Below are positions 1 through 11,527 of a stretch of 64,000 nucleotides of DNA, in pieces; position 1 is the stretch's first letter; each line of letters begins with the position of its first letter. Made by a program: the position numbers and the translations under genes. The stretch is from Norana najaformis (Eukaryota > Annelida > Clitellata > Crassiclitellata > Hormogastridae). Where the stretch lies: positions 20,336,488 through 20,400,487 of the forward strand of contig OZ029917.1 in assembly GCA_964023275.1 (NCBI GenBank). Direction: 5' to 3'. The notes below the pieces were generated by a model, which was given only the letters and a program-made list of their open reading frames with translations, was not told the DNA's origin and did no database searches.

Positions 1-475
1 AGCTGTTTGTCGATGCTGGCATGCTGCGAGTCGATGTTGACCGGCTGCGTCGATGCTGGCCCGCTGTGAGTCGATGTTGACCGTTTGTGTGTCGATGCTG
101 GCCGCCTATTTTGTCGATGCCTACCGGCTGTGTGTCGATGCTTGCCCACTGCGAGTCGATGATGGCCGCCTGTTTGTCGACTCTGACCGGGTGCGAGTCG
201 ATTCTGACCGGCTGTGTCGATGCTGGCCGGCGGCGAGTCGAGGCTAACTGCCTGTGTCGATGCTGGCCCACTGCGAAGCGATGCTGGCCGCCTATTTTTC
301 GATCCTCACCGTCTGTGTGTGTGTCGATGCTGACCGGCTGCTCGTAGCTGCTCGGAGTTTCTCCGAGATGCTCCGAAAATTTTGGGCGCAGCGCCCGGCT
401 GTGCGGAGCTACTCGGAGCTGCTCGGAGCTGCTCGGAGCTGCTCGTAGCTGCTCGGAACTGCTCAGAGCTTTTCC

Positions 476-1620
476 GACATGCTCGGAAAATTTTGGGTGA
501 TGCGCCCGTCTGTTGGGAGCTGCTTGGAGCTTCTCCGAGATGCTCCAAATATTATGGGCGTTGCGCCCGGCTGTTCGGAGCTGCTAGGAGTCTCTCCGAG
601 ATGCGAGTCGATGCTGACCGAATGTTTTTCGATGCTGACCGACGGTGTGTTGATGATGGCCGCCTGTGTGTCGATGCTGGCCCGCTGCGAGTCGATGCTG
701 ACCACTTGCTTTTCGATGCTGACCGGCTGTGAGTCGATGCCGACCGGCTTTGTGTCGATGCTGGCCCGCTGTGAGTCGATGTTGACCGTTTGTGTGTCGA
801 TGCTGGCCGCCTATTTGTCGATGCCTACCGGCTGTGTGTCGATGCTTGCCCACTTCGAGTCGATGCTGGCCGCCTGTTTGTCGACTCTGACCGGGTGCGA
901 GTCGATTCTGACCGGCTGTGTCGATGCTGGCCGGCGGCGAGTCGAGGCTAACTGCCTGCGTCGATGCTGTCCGCCTGTTCGTCTATGCTGACCGGCTGTG
1001 TGTCAATGCTGGCCCGCTGCGCGTCGATGCTGCGCCCGGCTGTTCGGAGCTGATCGGAGCTTCTCCGAGATGCTCTGTAAATTTTGGGAGCTGCGAAAAT
1101 TTTAGGCGGTGCGCCCGGCTGTTCGGAGCTTTTCGGAGCTGCTTGAAACTTCTCAGAGATGCTCCGAAAATTCTGGGACCTGCGCCCCGGTGTGAGGAGC
1201 TGCTCGGAGCTTCTGGTAGCTGCTCCGAATTGCTCCAAAAATTTTGGGCGCCGCTCCCGGCTGTTTGGAGCTGCTCGGAGCTTCTCTAGAATTCTCGGAA
1301 AATTTTGGGCGCTGCGCCGGGGTGTTCGGAGCTGCTCGAGATGCTCCGCAAATTTTGGGGTCTGCGCCCGGCTGTTCGTTCGGAGCTCGTCGAAACTGTT
1401 CGGAACTTCTTCGAGATGCTCCGAAAATTTCGGGCGCTGCGGCCGGCTGTACAGAGCTGCTCGGAGGTGCTCGTAGCTTCTTCGAGATGCTCGGAAAATT
1501 TTGGGTGCTGCGCCCGTCTGTTGGGATCTGCTTGGAGCTTCTCCGAGATGCTCCAAATATTATGGGCGTTACGCCCGGCTATTCGGAGCTGCTAGGAGTC
1601 TCTCCGAGATGCGAGTCGAT
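476..1620. repeat. Higher-order satellite segment, copy 1 (4540-bp offset)
   Basis: This segment spans parts of B1, A2 and B2 and recurs at 5016-6160, exactly 4540 bp away, with only scattered substitutions and small indels. Its right half (about 918-1600) also recurs at 2503-3185, offset 1585. Reuse of a multi-block segment shows recent amplification of higher-order units rather than of single monomers. Confidence 0.85.
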
Positions 1621-2289
1621 GCTGACCGAATGTTTTTCGATGCTGACCGACGGTGTGTCGATCCTGGCCCGCTGCGAGTCGATGCTGGCCGCCTATTTGT
1701 CGATGCCTACCGGCTGTGTGTCGATGCTTGCCCACTGCGATTCGATGCTGGCCGCCTGTTTGTCGACGCTGACCGGGTGCAAGTCGATGTTGACCGCCTG
1801 TGTCGATGCTGACCGGCTGCGAGTCGATGCTGGCCGGCTGTTTGTCGATGATGACCGTCTGTGTGTAGATGGTGGCCGGCTGCGAGTCGATGCTGACCGG
1901 CTGTGCGATGATGCTGCTCGGAGCTTGTCCGAGATGCTCCGAAAATTTCGGGCGCTGCGGCTTCTGTACAGAGCTGCTCGGAGGTGCTCGTAGCTTCTTC
2001 GAGATGCTCGCAAAAATTTTGGGTGTGCGCCCGTCTGATGGGAGCTGCTCGGAGCTTCTCCGAGATGCTCCAAAAAGTTTGGGCGCTGTGCCCGGCTGTT
2101 CGGTGATGCTCAGAAATGCTCGGAACTTCTCCGAAATGCTGCGACATATATTTCGGCTCTACGCCCGGCTGGCCTCTGCGAGTCTCACGGCTGCAAGTCG
2201 ATGCTGACCGGCTGTGTTCATGCTGGCCCGCTTCGATCCGATGCAAGCCGCCTAATCTTCGATGCTGACCGTCTATGTCGATTGTGACC

Positions 2290-2554
2290 AGCTGTTTGTC
2301 GATGCTGGCATGCTGCGAGTCGATGTTGACCGGCTGCGTCGATGCTGGCCCGCTGTGAGTCGATGTTGACCGTTTGTGTGTCGATGCTGGCCGCCTATTT
2401 TGTCGATGCCTACCGGCTGTGTGTCGATGCTTGCCCACTGCGAGTCGATGATGGCCGCCTGTTTGTCGACTCTGACCGGGTGCGAGTCGATTCTGACCGG
2501 CTGTGTCGATGCTGGCCGGCGGCGAGTCGAGGCTAACTGCCTGTGTCGATGCTG
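2290..2554. repeat. Exact 265-bp copy of bases 1-265
   Basis: I read this tract as identical to 1-265 (offset 2289) until the two diverge after a shared gatgctg. The first copy begins at or before the left edge of the window, so the true length is unknown. Confidence 0.9.
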
Positions 2555-5015
2555 TCCGCCTGTTCGCCTATGCTGACCGGCTGTGTGTCAATGCTGGCCC
2601 GCTGCGCGTCGATGCTGCGCCCGGCTGTTCGGAGCTGATCGGAGCTTCTCCGAGATGCTCTGTAAATTTTGGGAGCTGCGAAAATTTTAGGCGCTGCGCC
2701 CGGCTGTTCGGAGCTTTTCGGAGCTGCTTGGAACTTCTCAGAGATGCTCCGAAAATTCTGGGACCTGCGCCCCGGTGTGAGGAGCTGCTCGGAGCTTCTG
2801 GTAGCTGCTCCGAATTGCTCCAAAAATTTTGGGCGCCGCTCCCGGCTGTTTGGAGCTGCTCGGAGCTTCTCTAGAATTCTCGGAAAATTTTGGGCGCTGC
2901 GCCGGGGTGTTCGGAGCTGCTCGAGATGCTCCGCAAATTTTGGGGTCTGCGCCCGGCTGTTCGTTCGGAGCTCGTCGAAACTGTTCGGAACTTCTTCGAG
3001 ATGCTCCGAAAATTTCGGGCGCTGCGGCCGGCTGTACAGAGCTGCTCGTAGTTGCTCGTAGCTTCTTCGAGATGCTCGGAAAATTTTGGGTGCTGCGCCC
3101 GTCTGTTGGGAGCTGCTTGGAACTTCTCCGAGACGCTCCAAATATTTTGGGCGTTGCGCCCGGCTGTTCGGAGCTGCTAGGAGTCTCTCCGAGATGCGAA
3201 TCGATGCTGACCGAATGTTTTTCGATTCTGACCGACGGTGTGTTGATGATGGCCGCCTGTGTGTCGATGCTGGCCCGCTGCGAGTCGATGCTGACCGGCT
3301 GTGTGACAATGCTAGCCCGCTGCGCGTCGATGCTGGCCACCTATTTTTCGATCCTCACCGTCTGTGTGTCGATGCTGACAGGCTGGGAGTCGATGCTGAC
3401 CGGCTGTTTGTCGATGCTGACTGTCTGTGTGTCGATGCTGGCCCGCTGCGAGTCGATGCTGGCCGCCTATTTGTCGATGCCTACCGGCTGTGTGTCGATG
3501 CTTGCCCACTGCGATTCGATGATGGCCGCCTGTTTGTCGACGCTGACCGGGTGCGAGTCGATGTTGACCGCCTGTGTCGATGCTGACCGGCTGCGAGTCG
3601 ATGCTGGCCGGCTGTTTGTCGATGATGACCGTCTGTGTGTAGATGGTGGCCGGCTGCGAGTCGTTGCTGACCGGCTGTGTGTAGATGGTGGCCGGCTGCG
3701 AATCGATGCTGACCGGCTGTGCGTCGATGCTGCTCGGAGCTTGTCCGAGAGGCTCCGAAAATTTTGGGCACTGCACCCGGCTGTTCGGAGCCTCTCGGAG
3801 CTGTTTGAAACTTCTCAGAGATGCTCCGAAAATTATGGGCGCTGCGCCCCGCTGTTTGGAGCTGCTCGGAACTGCTCGGAGCTTCTCTAGAATGCTCGAA
3901 AAGTTTTGGGCGCTGCGCCGGCGTGTTCGAAGCTGCTCGAGATGCTCCGCAAATTTTGGGCGCTGCGGCCGGCTGTACAGAGCTGCTCGGGGGTACTCGT
4001 AGCTTCTTCGAGATGCTCGCAAAAATTTTGGGTGTGCGCCCGTCTGATGGGAGCTGCTCGGAGCTTCTCCGAGATGCTCCAAAAAGTTTGGGCTGTGCGC
4101 CCGGCTGTTCGGAGATGCTCGAAAATGCTCGGAACTTCTCCGAAATGCTGCGACATATATTTGGGCTCTACGCCCGGCTGGCCTCTGCGAGTCTCACGGC
4201 TGCAAGTCGATGCTGACCGGCTGTGTCCATGCTGGCCCGCTTAGATCCGATGCTGGCCGCCTAATCTTCGATGCTGACCGTCTATGTCGATGGTGACCAG
4301 CTGTTTGTCGATGCTGGAAGGCTGTGTGTCGATGCTGGCCCCCTGCGAGTCGATGTTGACCGGCTGCGTCGATGCTGGCATGCTGCGAGTCGATGCTGAC
4401 CGGCTGTGAGTCGATGCTGACCACTTGCTTTTCGATGCTGACCGGCTGTGAGTTGATGCCGACCGGCTTTGTGTCGATGCTGGCCCGCTGTGAGTCGATG
4501 TTGACCGTTTGTGTGTCGATGCTGGCCGCCTGTTTGTCGACGCTGACCGGCAGTGTCGATGCTGACCGGCTGCAAGTCGCACGGCTGCAAGTCGATGATG
4601 GGCCGCTGCGAGTCGATTCTGGCCGCCTATTTGTCGATTCTGACCGGCTGTGTGTCAATGCTGGCCCGCTGCGAGTCGAGGCTAACTGGCTGCGTCGATG
4701 CTGTCCGCCTGTTCGTCTATGCTGACCGGCTGTGTGTCAATGCTGGCCCGCTGCGCGTCGATGCTGGCCAGCTGTGTCGATGCTGGCCCACTGCGAAGCG
4801 ATGCTGGCCGCCTATTTTTCGATCCTCACCGTCTGTGTGTGTGTCGATGCTGACCGGCTGCTCGTAGCTGCTCGGAGTTTCTCCGAGATGCTCCGAAAAT
4901 TTTGGGCGCAGCGCCCGGCTGTGCGGAGCTACTCGGAGCTGCTCGGAGCTGCTCGGAGCTGCTCGGAGCTGCTCGTAGCTGCTCGGAGGTGCTCGGAACT
5001 GCTCAGAGCTTTTCC

Positions 5016-6160
5016 GACATGCTCGGAAAATTTTGGGTGATGCGCCCGTCTGTTGGGAGCTGCTTGGAGCTTCTCCGAGATGCTCCAAATATTATGGGCG
5101 TTGCGCCCGGCTGTTCGGAGCTGCTAGGAGTCTCTCCGAGATACGAGTCGATGCTGACCGAATGTTTTTCGATGCTGACCGACGGTGTGTTGATGATGGC
5201 CGCCTGTGTGTCGATGTTGGCCCGCTGCGAGTCGATGCTGACCACTTGCTTTTCGATGCTGACCGGCTGTGAGTCGATGCCGACCGGCTTTGTGTCGATG
5301 CTGGCCCGCTGTGAGTCGATGTTGACCGTTTGTGTGTCGATGCTGGCCGCCTATTTGTCGATGCCTACCGGCTCTGTGTCGATGCTTGCCCACTGCGAGT
5401 CGATGCTGGCCGCCTGTTTGTCGACTCTGACCGGGTGCGAGTCGATTCTGACCGGCTGTGTCGATGCTGGCCGGCGGCGAGTCGAGGCTAACTGCCTGCG
5501 TCGATGCTGTCCGCCTGTTCGTCTATGCTGACCGGCTGTGTGTCAATGCTGGCCCGCTGCGCGTCGATGCTGCGCCCGGCTGTTCGGAGCTGATCGGAGC
5601 TTCTCCGAGATGCTCTGTAAATTTTGGGAGCTGCGAAAATTTAGGCGGTGCGCCCGGCTGTTCAGAGCTTTTCGGAGCTTCTTGGAACTTCTCAGAGATG
5701 CTCCGAAAATTCTGGGACCTGCGCCCCGGTGTGAGGAGCTGCTCGGAGCTTCTGGTAGCTGCTCCGAATTGCTCCAAAAATTTTGGGCGCCGCTCCCGGC
5801 TGTTTGGAGCTGCTCGGAGCTTCTCTAAAATTCTCGGAAAATTTTGGGCGCTGCGCCGGGATGTTCGGAGCTGCTCAAGATGCTCCGCAAATTTTGGGGT
5901 CTGCGCCCGGCTGTTCGTTCGGAGCTCGTCGAAACTGTTCGGAACTTCTTCGAGATGCTCCGAAAATTTCGGGCGCTGCGGCCGGCTGTACAGAGCTGCT
6001 CGGAGGTGCTCGTAGCTTCTTCGAGATGCTCGGAAAATTTTGGGTGCTGCGCCCGTCTGTTGGGAGCTGCTTGGAGCTTCTCCGAGATGCTCCAAATATT
6101 ATGGGCGTTACGCCCGGCTGTTCGGAGCTGCTAGGAGTCTCTCCGAGATGCGAGTCGATG
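5016..6160. repeat. Higher-order satellite segment, copy 2
   Basis: Near-identical partner of 476-1620. The shared tract crosses B-to-A and A-to-B junctions, so the junctions were copied with it. Confidence 0.85.
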
Positions 6161-7058
6161 CTGACCGAATGTTTTTCGATGCTGACCGACGGTGTGTTGA
6201 TGATGGCCGCCTGTGTGTCGATGCTGGCCCGCTGCGAGTCGATGCTGACCGGATGCGAGTCGATGCTGGCCGGCTGTTTGTCGATGCTGACTGTCTGTGT
6301 GTCGATGCTGGCCCGCTGCGAGTCGATGCTGGCCGCCTATTTGTCGATGCCTACCGGCTGTGTGTCGATGCTTGCCCACTGCGATTCGATGCTGGCCGCC
6401 TGTTTGTCGACGCTGACCGGGTGCAAGTCGATGTTGACCGCCTGTGTCGATGCTTACCGGCTGCGAGTCGATGCTGGCCGGCTGTTTGTCGATGATGACC
6501 GTCTGTGTGTAGATGGTGGCATGCTGCGAGTCGATGTTGACCGGCTGCGTCGATGCTGGCCCGCTTCGAGTCGATGCTAGCATGCTGCGAGTCGATGCTG
6601 ACCGGCTATGAGTCGACGCTGACCACTTGCTTTTCGATGCTGACCGGCTGTGAGTGGATTCCGACCGGCTTTGTGTCGATGCTGGCCGCCTATTTGTCGA
6701 TACCTACCAGCTGTGTGTCGATGCTAGCCCACTGCGAGTCGACGCTGACCGGCAGTGTCGATGCTGACCGGCTGCAAGTCGCACGGCTGCAAGTCGATGA
6801 TGGGCCGCTGCGAGTCGATTCTGGCCGCCTATTTGTCGATTCTGACCGGCTGTGTCGATGCTGGCCCGCTGCGAGTCGAGGCTAACTGGCTGCGTCGATG
6901 CTGTCCGCCTGTTCGTCTATGCTGACCGGCTGTGTGTCAATGCTGGCCCGCTGCGCGTCGATGCTGGCCAGCTGTGTCGATGCTGGCTCACTGCGAAGCG
7001 ATGCTGGCCGCCTATTTTTCGATCCTCACCGTCTGTGTGTGTCGATGCTGACCGGCTG
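6151..7058. repeat. Longest module A block (21-bp minisatellite)
   Basis: This is the longest uninterrupted run of the 21-bp unit, about 43 copies. Copies differ mainly in the last seven bases (accggct, ggcccgct, ggccgcct and similar), while the gtcgatgctg half is nearly fixed. Translated in one frame it would give Ser-Met-Leu-x-x-Cys-x heptads; on the reverse strand it gives Gln-His-Arg heptads. Some units are 18 or 20 bp and break the phase. Confidence 0.85.
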
Positions 7059-7775
7059 CTCGTAGCTGCTCGGAGTTTCTCCGAGATGCTCCGAAAATTC
7101 TGGGCGTAGCGCCCGGCTGTGCGGAGCTGCTCGGAGCTGCTCGGAGCTGCTCGCAGCTGCTCGGTGCTGCTCGGAGCTGCTCGGAACTGCTCAGAGCTTA
7201 TCCGACATGCTCCGAAAATTTTGGGCGCTGCGCCAGCCTGTTCGGAGCAGCTCGGAACTTCTCCGAGATGCTCCGAAAATTATTGGCGCTGCGCCCCGCA
7301 GTGAGGAGCTGCTAGGAACTGTTCGGAACTTCTCTAGAATGCTCAGAAAATTTTGGGCGCCGCTCCAGCCTGTTTGGAGCTGCTGGGAACTGCTCGGAGC
7401 TTCTCTAGAATTCTCGAAAAATTTTGGGCGCTGTGCCGGGGTGTTCGGAGCTTCTGCGAGATGCTCCGAAAATTTTGGGGTCTGCGCATGGCTGTTCGTT
7501 CGGGGCTCCTCGAAACTTTTCGGAACTTCGAGGTGCTCCGAAAATTTTGGGCGCTGGGGCCGGTTGTACAGAGCTGCTCGAAGGTGCTCGTAGCTTCTTC
7601 GAGATGCTCCGAAAATTTTGGGTGCTGCGTCCGTCTGATGGGAGCTGCTTCTCCGAGATGCTCCAAAAAGTTTGGGCGCTGCGCCCGGCTGTTCGGAGAT
7701 GCTCGGAAATGGTCGGTACTTCTCCGAAATGCTGCGAAATATTTGGGCTCTACGCCCGGCTGGCCTCTGCGAGTC
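7059..7775. repeat. Longest module B block (about 66-72-bp satellite)
   Basis: About ten copies of the longer unit. Each has a run of gctcgga(g/a)c words, a ttctccgagatgctccgaaa segment and a ttttgggcgctgcgcccggc segment. The unit contains inverted CGGAG/CTCCG words, the self-complementary AAAATTTT and the near-palindrome GGGCGCTGCGCCC, so every copy can fold. Spacing between successive AAAATTTT cores varies from roughly 48 to 78 bp. Confidence 0.85.
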
Positions 7776-8336
7776 GCACGGCTGCAAGTCGATGCTGACC
7801 GGCTGTGTCGATGCTGGCCCGCTTCGAATCGATGCCGCCTAATCTTCGATGCTGACCGTCTATGTCGATGGTGACCGGCTGTTTGTCGATGCTGGACGGC
7901 TGTGTGTCGATTCTGGCCCCCTGCGAGTCGATGTTGACCGGCTGTGTCGATGCTGGCCGCCTATTTGTCGAAACTGACCGACTGTGTGTCGAAGCTGTTC
8001 GCCTATTTGTCGATGCTGGCCCGCTGCGATTCGGTGCTGACCGGCTGTGTCGGTGCTTGCCCGCTGCGAGTCGATGCTGACCGGCTTCGAGTCGATGCTG
8101 ATCGGCTGTTTCGATGCTGGCCCGCTGCTTGTTGATGCTGACCAGCTGTGTCGATGCTGACCGTCTGTGTGTCGATGCTGACCGGCTGTGTGTCGATGCT
8201 GGCCGGCTGCGAGTCGATGGTGACTGGCAGTGTGTCGATGCTTGCCCGCTGCGAGTCGACACTGAACGTCTGCGAGTCTGGCTGTGTGTAGATGAGAGGT
8301 GGCTGCGAGTTTCACGGCTGCAAGTCGATGCTGGCC

Positions 8337-8707
8337 AGGGAACATTGAGTCCCTAATGCCTATAACACTAACCATTACAATTACGCTAATACTCAAACAT
8401 ATCCTTTCACTAAACGTGTGCATTATAATTGTAGCGCTTAACTGTTACACGGGCTCAAGCTTGTAAGTGTATATCGTAAATTTATATAGCGCCATATAAA
8501 GGAAAACTCATAGAAGCTCCCAACCTGACAATTTAAAACCACGATCGAACAGAATTGTTTTCAATCGTTTACGGAAAAAAGCAAATGTTGTCCTTGTTCC
8601 ACCTAAGAAAGCTCCATGTCCTGAGAGGAGTTTTGCAGTTGAAACATTGAAAGAGTGCCGCACTTACACAATCGACCAACCTTGCACCGAGTAAACTGTG
8701 CAAAATG
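8337..8707. other. Unique flank of the satellite array
   Basis: AT-rich sequence begins immediately after the last 21-bp unit. It holds one tttatatagcgccatataaa hairpin tail (about 8481-8500), a motif shared with other dispersed repeats here. I see no coding region. Confidence 0.6.
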
Positions 8708-8710
8708 TCA

Positions 8711-8929
8711 GTAGAAGAAGAACAAGAAGAGCAAGAACAAGAAAAAGAACAAGAACAAGAAGAACAAGAACACGATCACGAACAAGAACAAGAAGAAGAG
8801 GAAAAAAACAAGAAGAGGAAGAGGAGGAGGAGGAGGACGAGAAGGAGGAGAAAGAGGAGGAGGAGGAGGAGGAAGAAGAGGAAGAGGAGGAGGAGAAAGA
8901 AGAAGAGGAAGAGGAGGAAGAAGAATTTC
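8711..8929. repeat. Purine tract (GAA/GAG/CAA)n
   Basis: About 220 bp of nearly uninterrupted purines, grading from gaacaa units into gaggag and gaagag units. It can encode Glu-rich or Arg-rich peptides in different frames, which is a by-product of composition. Such mirror-symmetric purine tracts can form triplex DNA. Confidence 0.9.
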
Positions 8930-10206
8930 AACTTCGACGACAAAGTTGAAATATTCGCGTTATTTAGTAACCAATTTGCTTCTAAACGCGTGCGTTCTTA
9001 GTTCGTTACTCGACGAGAATCCACGAACAGCCGTGACGGATCAAGCGAGGCTTATACGTATGATGGCAGGGTTTTCAGGATCACAAAAGTTTACGAGCGT
9101 TTCACCGCATGACACGCCAGATGGCCGGAGTCTTAGAGTTTGGCAGACGGCAGGTGGCGCTGCGTGTGCGCGTGTGGTCTAGTAATAACTAAGTGACCTT
9201 TTAGTGAACCTACGACGCTGGGATTATATAGACATATGGAGAACGATTGATGGGCAGAGGAAAAACATATAGAAGAAAACTCGGAAGGAAATAAGTTAAA
9301 CAGAGGAACTACTAGACCACATGTGTTACTATAATTATATGCAAAATATGCACCATACTTTTTCTTTTCCTGTTTCTGTGTATCTCTGTGCCTGGTCTGC
9401 GTGTAAGACCGCGTGTATACGTACATCGATGTATTGTGTCGGTCTTACTGTGAGTGTATGTCTGCCTGTCGAATAGCAGAAACGAGACAGACACTCAGAC
9501 GGATGGTGCATATAACTTAGAAATATAAAAGTCCAGATGTGTATGTTTGTTTGTCGGTCACGTTAGACATTATTTATTCGATAGACTTCGGGGTTACCAA
9601 TCTCAGCGTAAACCATAGATCATCGCTCTTCCACTGAGGGAAGGGAAGGACATTAGATGAGATGATAGGAAAGATGTGCAACCACGGAGAAAATGGAAGA
9701 GGCTGTAACAATGGCGTAGCGATATCGGCTTCTTAGGCAGTTTAGAGTCCGATATCTACTGAAAGGCTATCAATTTTCTAGTGGAAATATATATCACTTT
9801 ACCAGAATATACTCGAACTCGTCCGCTCTGCCCCTTTCCTGCTCTATTCGATTATACAAGGAACATTTCCGTTTAAAGGCATTTAATTTAATAAAGATGA
9901 TGGAAAGACTCCGACTGTAGATTAACCGAAGTTGAACAACGACGACAACGCACTCTTGGGAAAATTCGAGAATTAGTGTTCGACGAACAATCCAATTATT
10001 ATTATTGGATAATTAACTATTTACAAAATGGCAATAAATCGACGTTTTAAGAAAGCACTGGGTTATCAGTTATTCTCTTAATGGAGATTTCCAATTCCGT
10101 AAAGCAAAAGCTAAAACTGGATTCATGCACTAAAAACACGGATATTGCAGCAAACAGAGAACACTTGGCGATTCTACCACAGCGCACATCGCACTTGGTG
10201 CATACA
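8930..10206. other. Non-repetitive intergenic DNA
   Basis: No coding region, RNA gene or recognisable mobile element seen. All frames are broken by frequent stops. Confidence 0.5.
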
Positions 10207-10238
10207 CCCCCCCCCCCACACACACACAAACACACACA
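10207..10238. repeat. Poly-C followed by (CA)n
   Basis: Eleven C residues run into a short CA dinucleotide tract. Confidence 0.9.
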
Positions 10239-10410
10239 TTGCGGTGACATTTAGGCTTTCTAAGCAAATTTGTTAAATTTTTAACTTTTTTGTTCTTAAT
10301 GAACTCTGACACCACTTAGGCAGCGCTTTAGTGACGTACTTAAACGGCGCTATATTAAGTGCCTAGATATATAGGCCTACATACATACTTGGATGCATAC
10401 ATACATTCAT

Positions 10411-10414
10411 AATA

Positions 10415-10449
<35 letters not shown>

Positions 10450-10556
10450 AATAATAATACTAATAATAATAATAATAGCAGTAGTAGTAGTGGTAGTAGT
10501 GGTAGTAGTAGTAGTAGTAGTGGTAGTAGTAGTAGTAGTAATAGTGGTGGTAGTGG

Positions 10557-10609
<53 letters not shown>

Positions 10610-10610
10610 A
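10411..10610. repeat. Compound trinucleotide microsatellite (ATG)n(AAT)n(AGT)n
   Basis: About 200 bp. An ATG run is followed by AAT, then AGT with occasional GGT units. The phase is constant, so it makes Asp/Asn/Ser open frames without being a gene. Confidence 0.95.
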
Positions 10611-10726
10611 TATTCTTATTTATATTGATGTAAATATTAATAATTAATAATAGTAATAATTATAAGACGCTTTATAGAGCGCTGTAGTGCGGCCGAAGCC
10701 GAAAAGGGCGTTGTTCATGTACAATT

Positions 10727-10807
10727 ATTCATACATACATGGGGCCTACATACATACATATATAGATACATGCATATATACATACGTACGTACTTACGTA
10801 CGTACGC
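10727..10807. repeat. CATA/ACGT tetranucleotide-like tract
   Basis: Runs of catacata and tacgtacgtac, self-complementary in parts. Confidence 0.8.
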
Positions 10808-11484
10808 AAATATAGTTTGAGTTCTTGTCGTCCAAAACATATTCCGAGTTTCTGTCTTCTACAGCTCGTCGAAATCCCCCACAACACATGTTCTAGGGCC
10901 ATACTATGTGATCATATTACGTATTAAAACTGCAATACATATTAAATGCTGCGGCTTGGCTGATGGGAGGTTTTACCAGAAGAAAGATTAATGTTGTGCT
11001 CGTCTGTCTTCGGTTAGGGTCCGCAGGCGAACAGTCTTCTTCCTGTAACTTTGGTTGCTCGCCATGCTATTTCTTCAGCAACTTAATCTTTAGGGGGCTT
11101 AGGCCTACTATATGATATATAGCTGATGGGTCCAGAATCGTCCAAAGATAATGAGACGTGTTTTGGGTTTTCCGTATAGTAATAAATGTGTACAACGTAT
11201 TTAGAGTAATCTTTGCAATAGGCTACAACAAGTTCAAGATTCCGCGATTCCCTTCGGTCAAGGACTGAGGTGCCTGGTCAACCCCTTTGTGAGATGCACG
11301 TGTATTTAATCTTTCGGCTGTCCGGATGTTGCCCGTTTGATCGTCCATGTAGCGAATCCTCTTCTCTCGATTTTCCCATTTTTAAACTTCTTTCATTCTC
11401 CTCTCATCTTTCACCTGTCAATCATCCATCCATGCCCCATCCACTCTCCAATCAGTGGACACTCGTCGTTTCTTAATGTCTCCC
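10808..11484. other. Intergenic DNA without supported features
   Basis: Mixed-composition sequence. One copy of the over-represented word TAGGCCTA lies at 11100-11107. No coding signal seen. Confidence 0.5.
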
Positions 11485-11527
11485 TTTCTGTTGAAGCGGC
11501 GCTATAGAAATTTGTGATTACAATAAT
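11485..11527 (-). repeat. Fragment of dispersed repeat R2 (tail only)
   Basis: The segment around gcgctatagaaatttgtgat resembles the gcgctgtagaaatctcgaga tail of the R2 copies at 29561-29700 and 43275-43350. Only this tail is recognisable. Confidence 0.4.

Larger units (their letters stand above)
1..8336. repeat. Composite two-module satellite array (right-hand end)
   Basis: Two tandem families alternate. Module A is a 21-bp unit, consensus near gtcgatgctgaccggctgtg plus one base, carrying a TCGA in almost every copy. Module B is a unit of about 66-72 bp with a gctcggagcttctccgagat segment and a ccgaaaattttggg core. A blocks: 1-340, 605-1030, 1611-1913, 2181-2617, 3196-3731, 4186-4860, 5143-5571, 6151-7058 and 7776-8336. 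B blocks: 341-604, 1031-1610, 1914-2180, 2618-3195, 3732-4185, 4861-5142, 5572-6150 and 7059-7775. Block edges are good to about 10 bp. The array is already in progress at base 1 and stops abruptly at about 8336. It is GC- and CpG-rich, unlike the AT-rich DNA to its right. Open frames run through it in all six frames because the units are mostly multiples of three; I read it as satellite, not gene. Confidence 0.93.

Noticed and set aside
1-340. CRISPR-like regular direct repeats
   Set aside because: Units are contiguous 21-mers without unique spacers, in a eukaryotic genome.
1-8336. Dozens of long open frames with Met-Leu-x-x-Cys or Gln-His-Arg repeats
   Set aside because: They follow from tandem units that are multiples of three and occur in all six frames; no introns, start context or non-repeat ends.
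8705-9001. 98-codon Glu/Lys/Arg-rich frame
   Set aside because: Produced by the purine tract; no homology and several alternative frames equally open.
10393-10647. Asp/Asn/Ser homopolymer-like protein
   Set aside because: Trinucleotide microsatellite.
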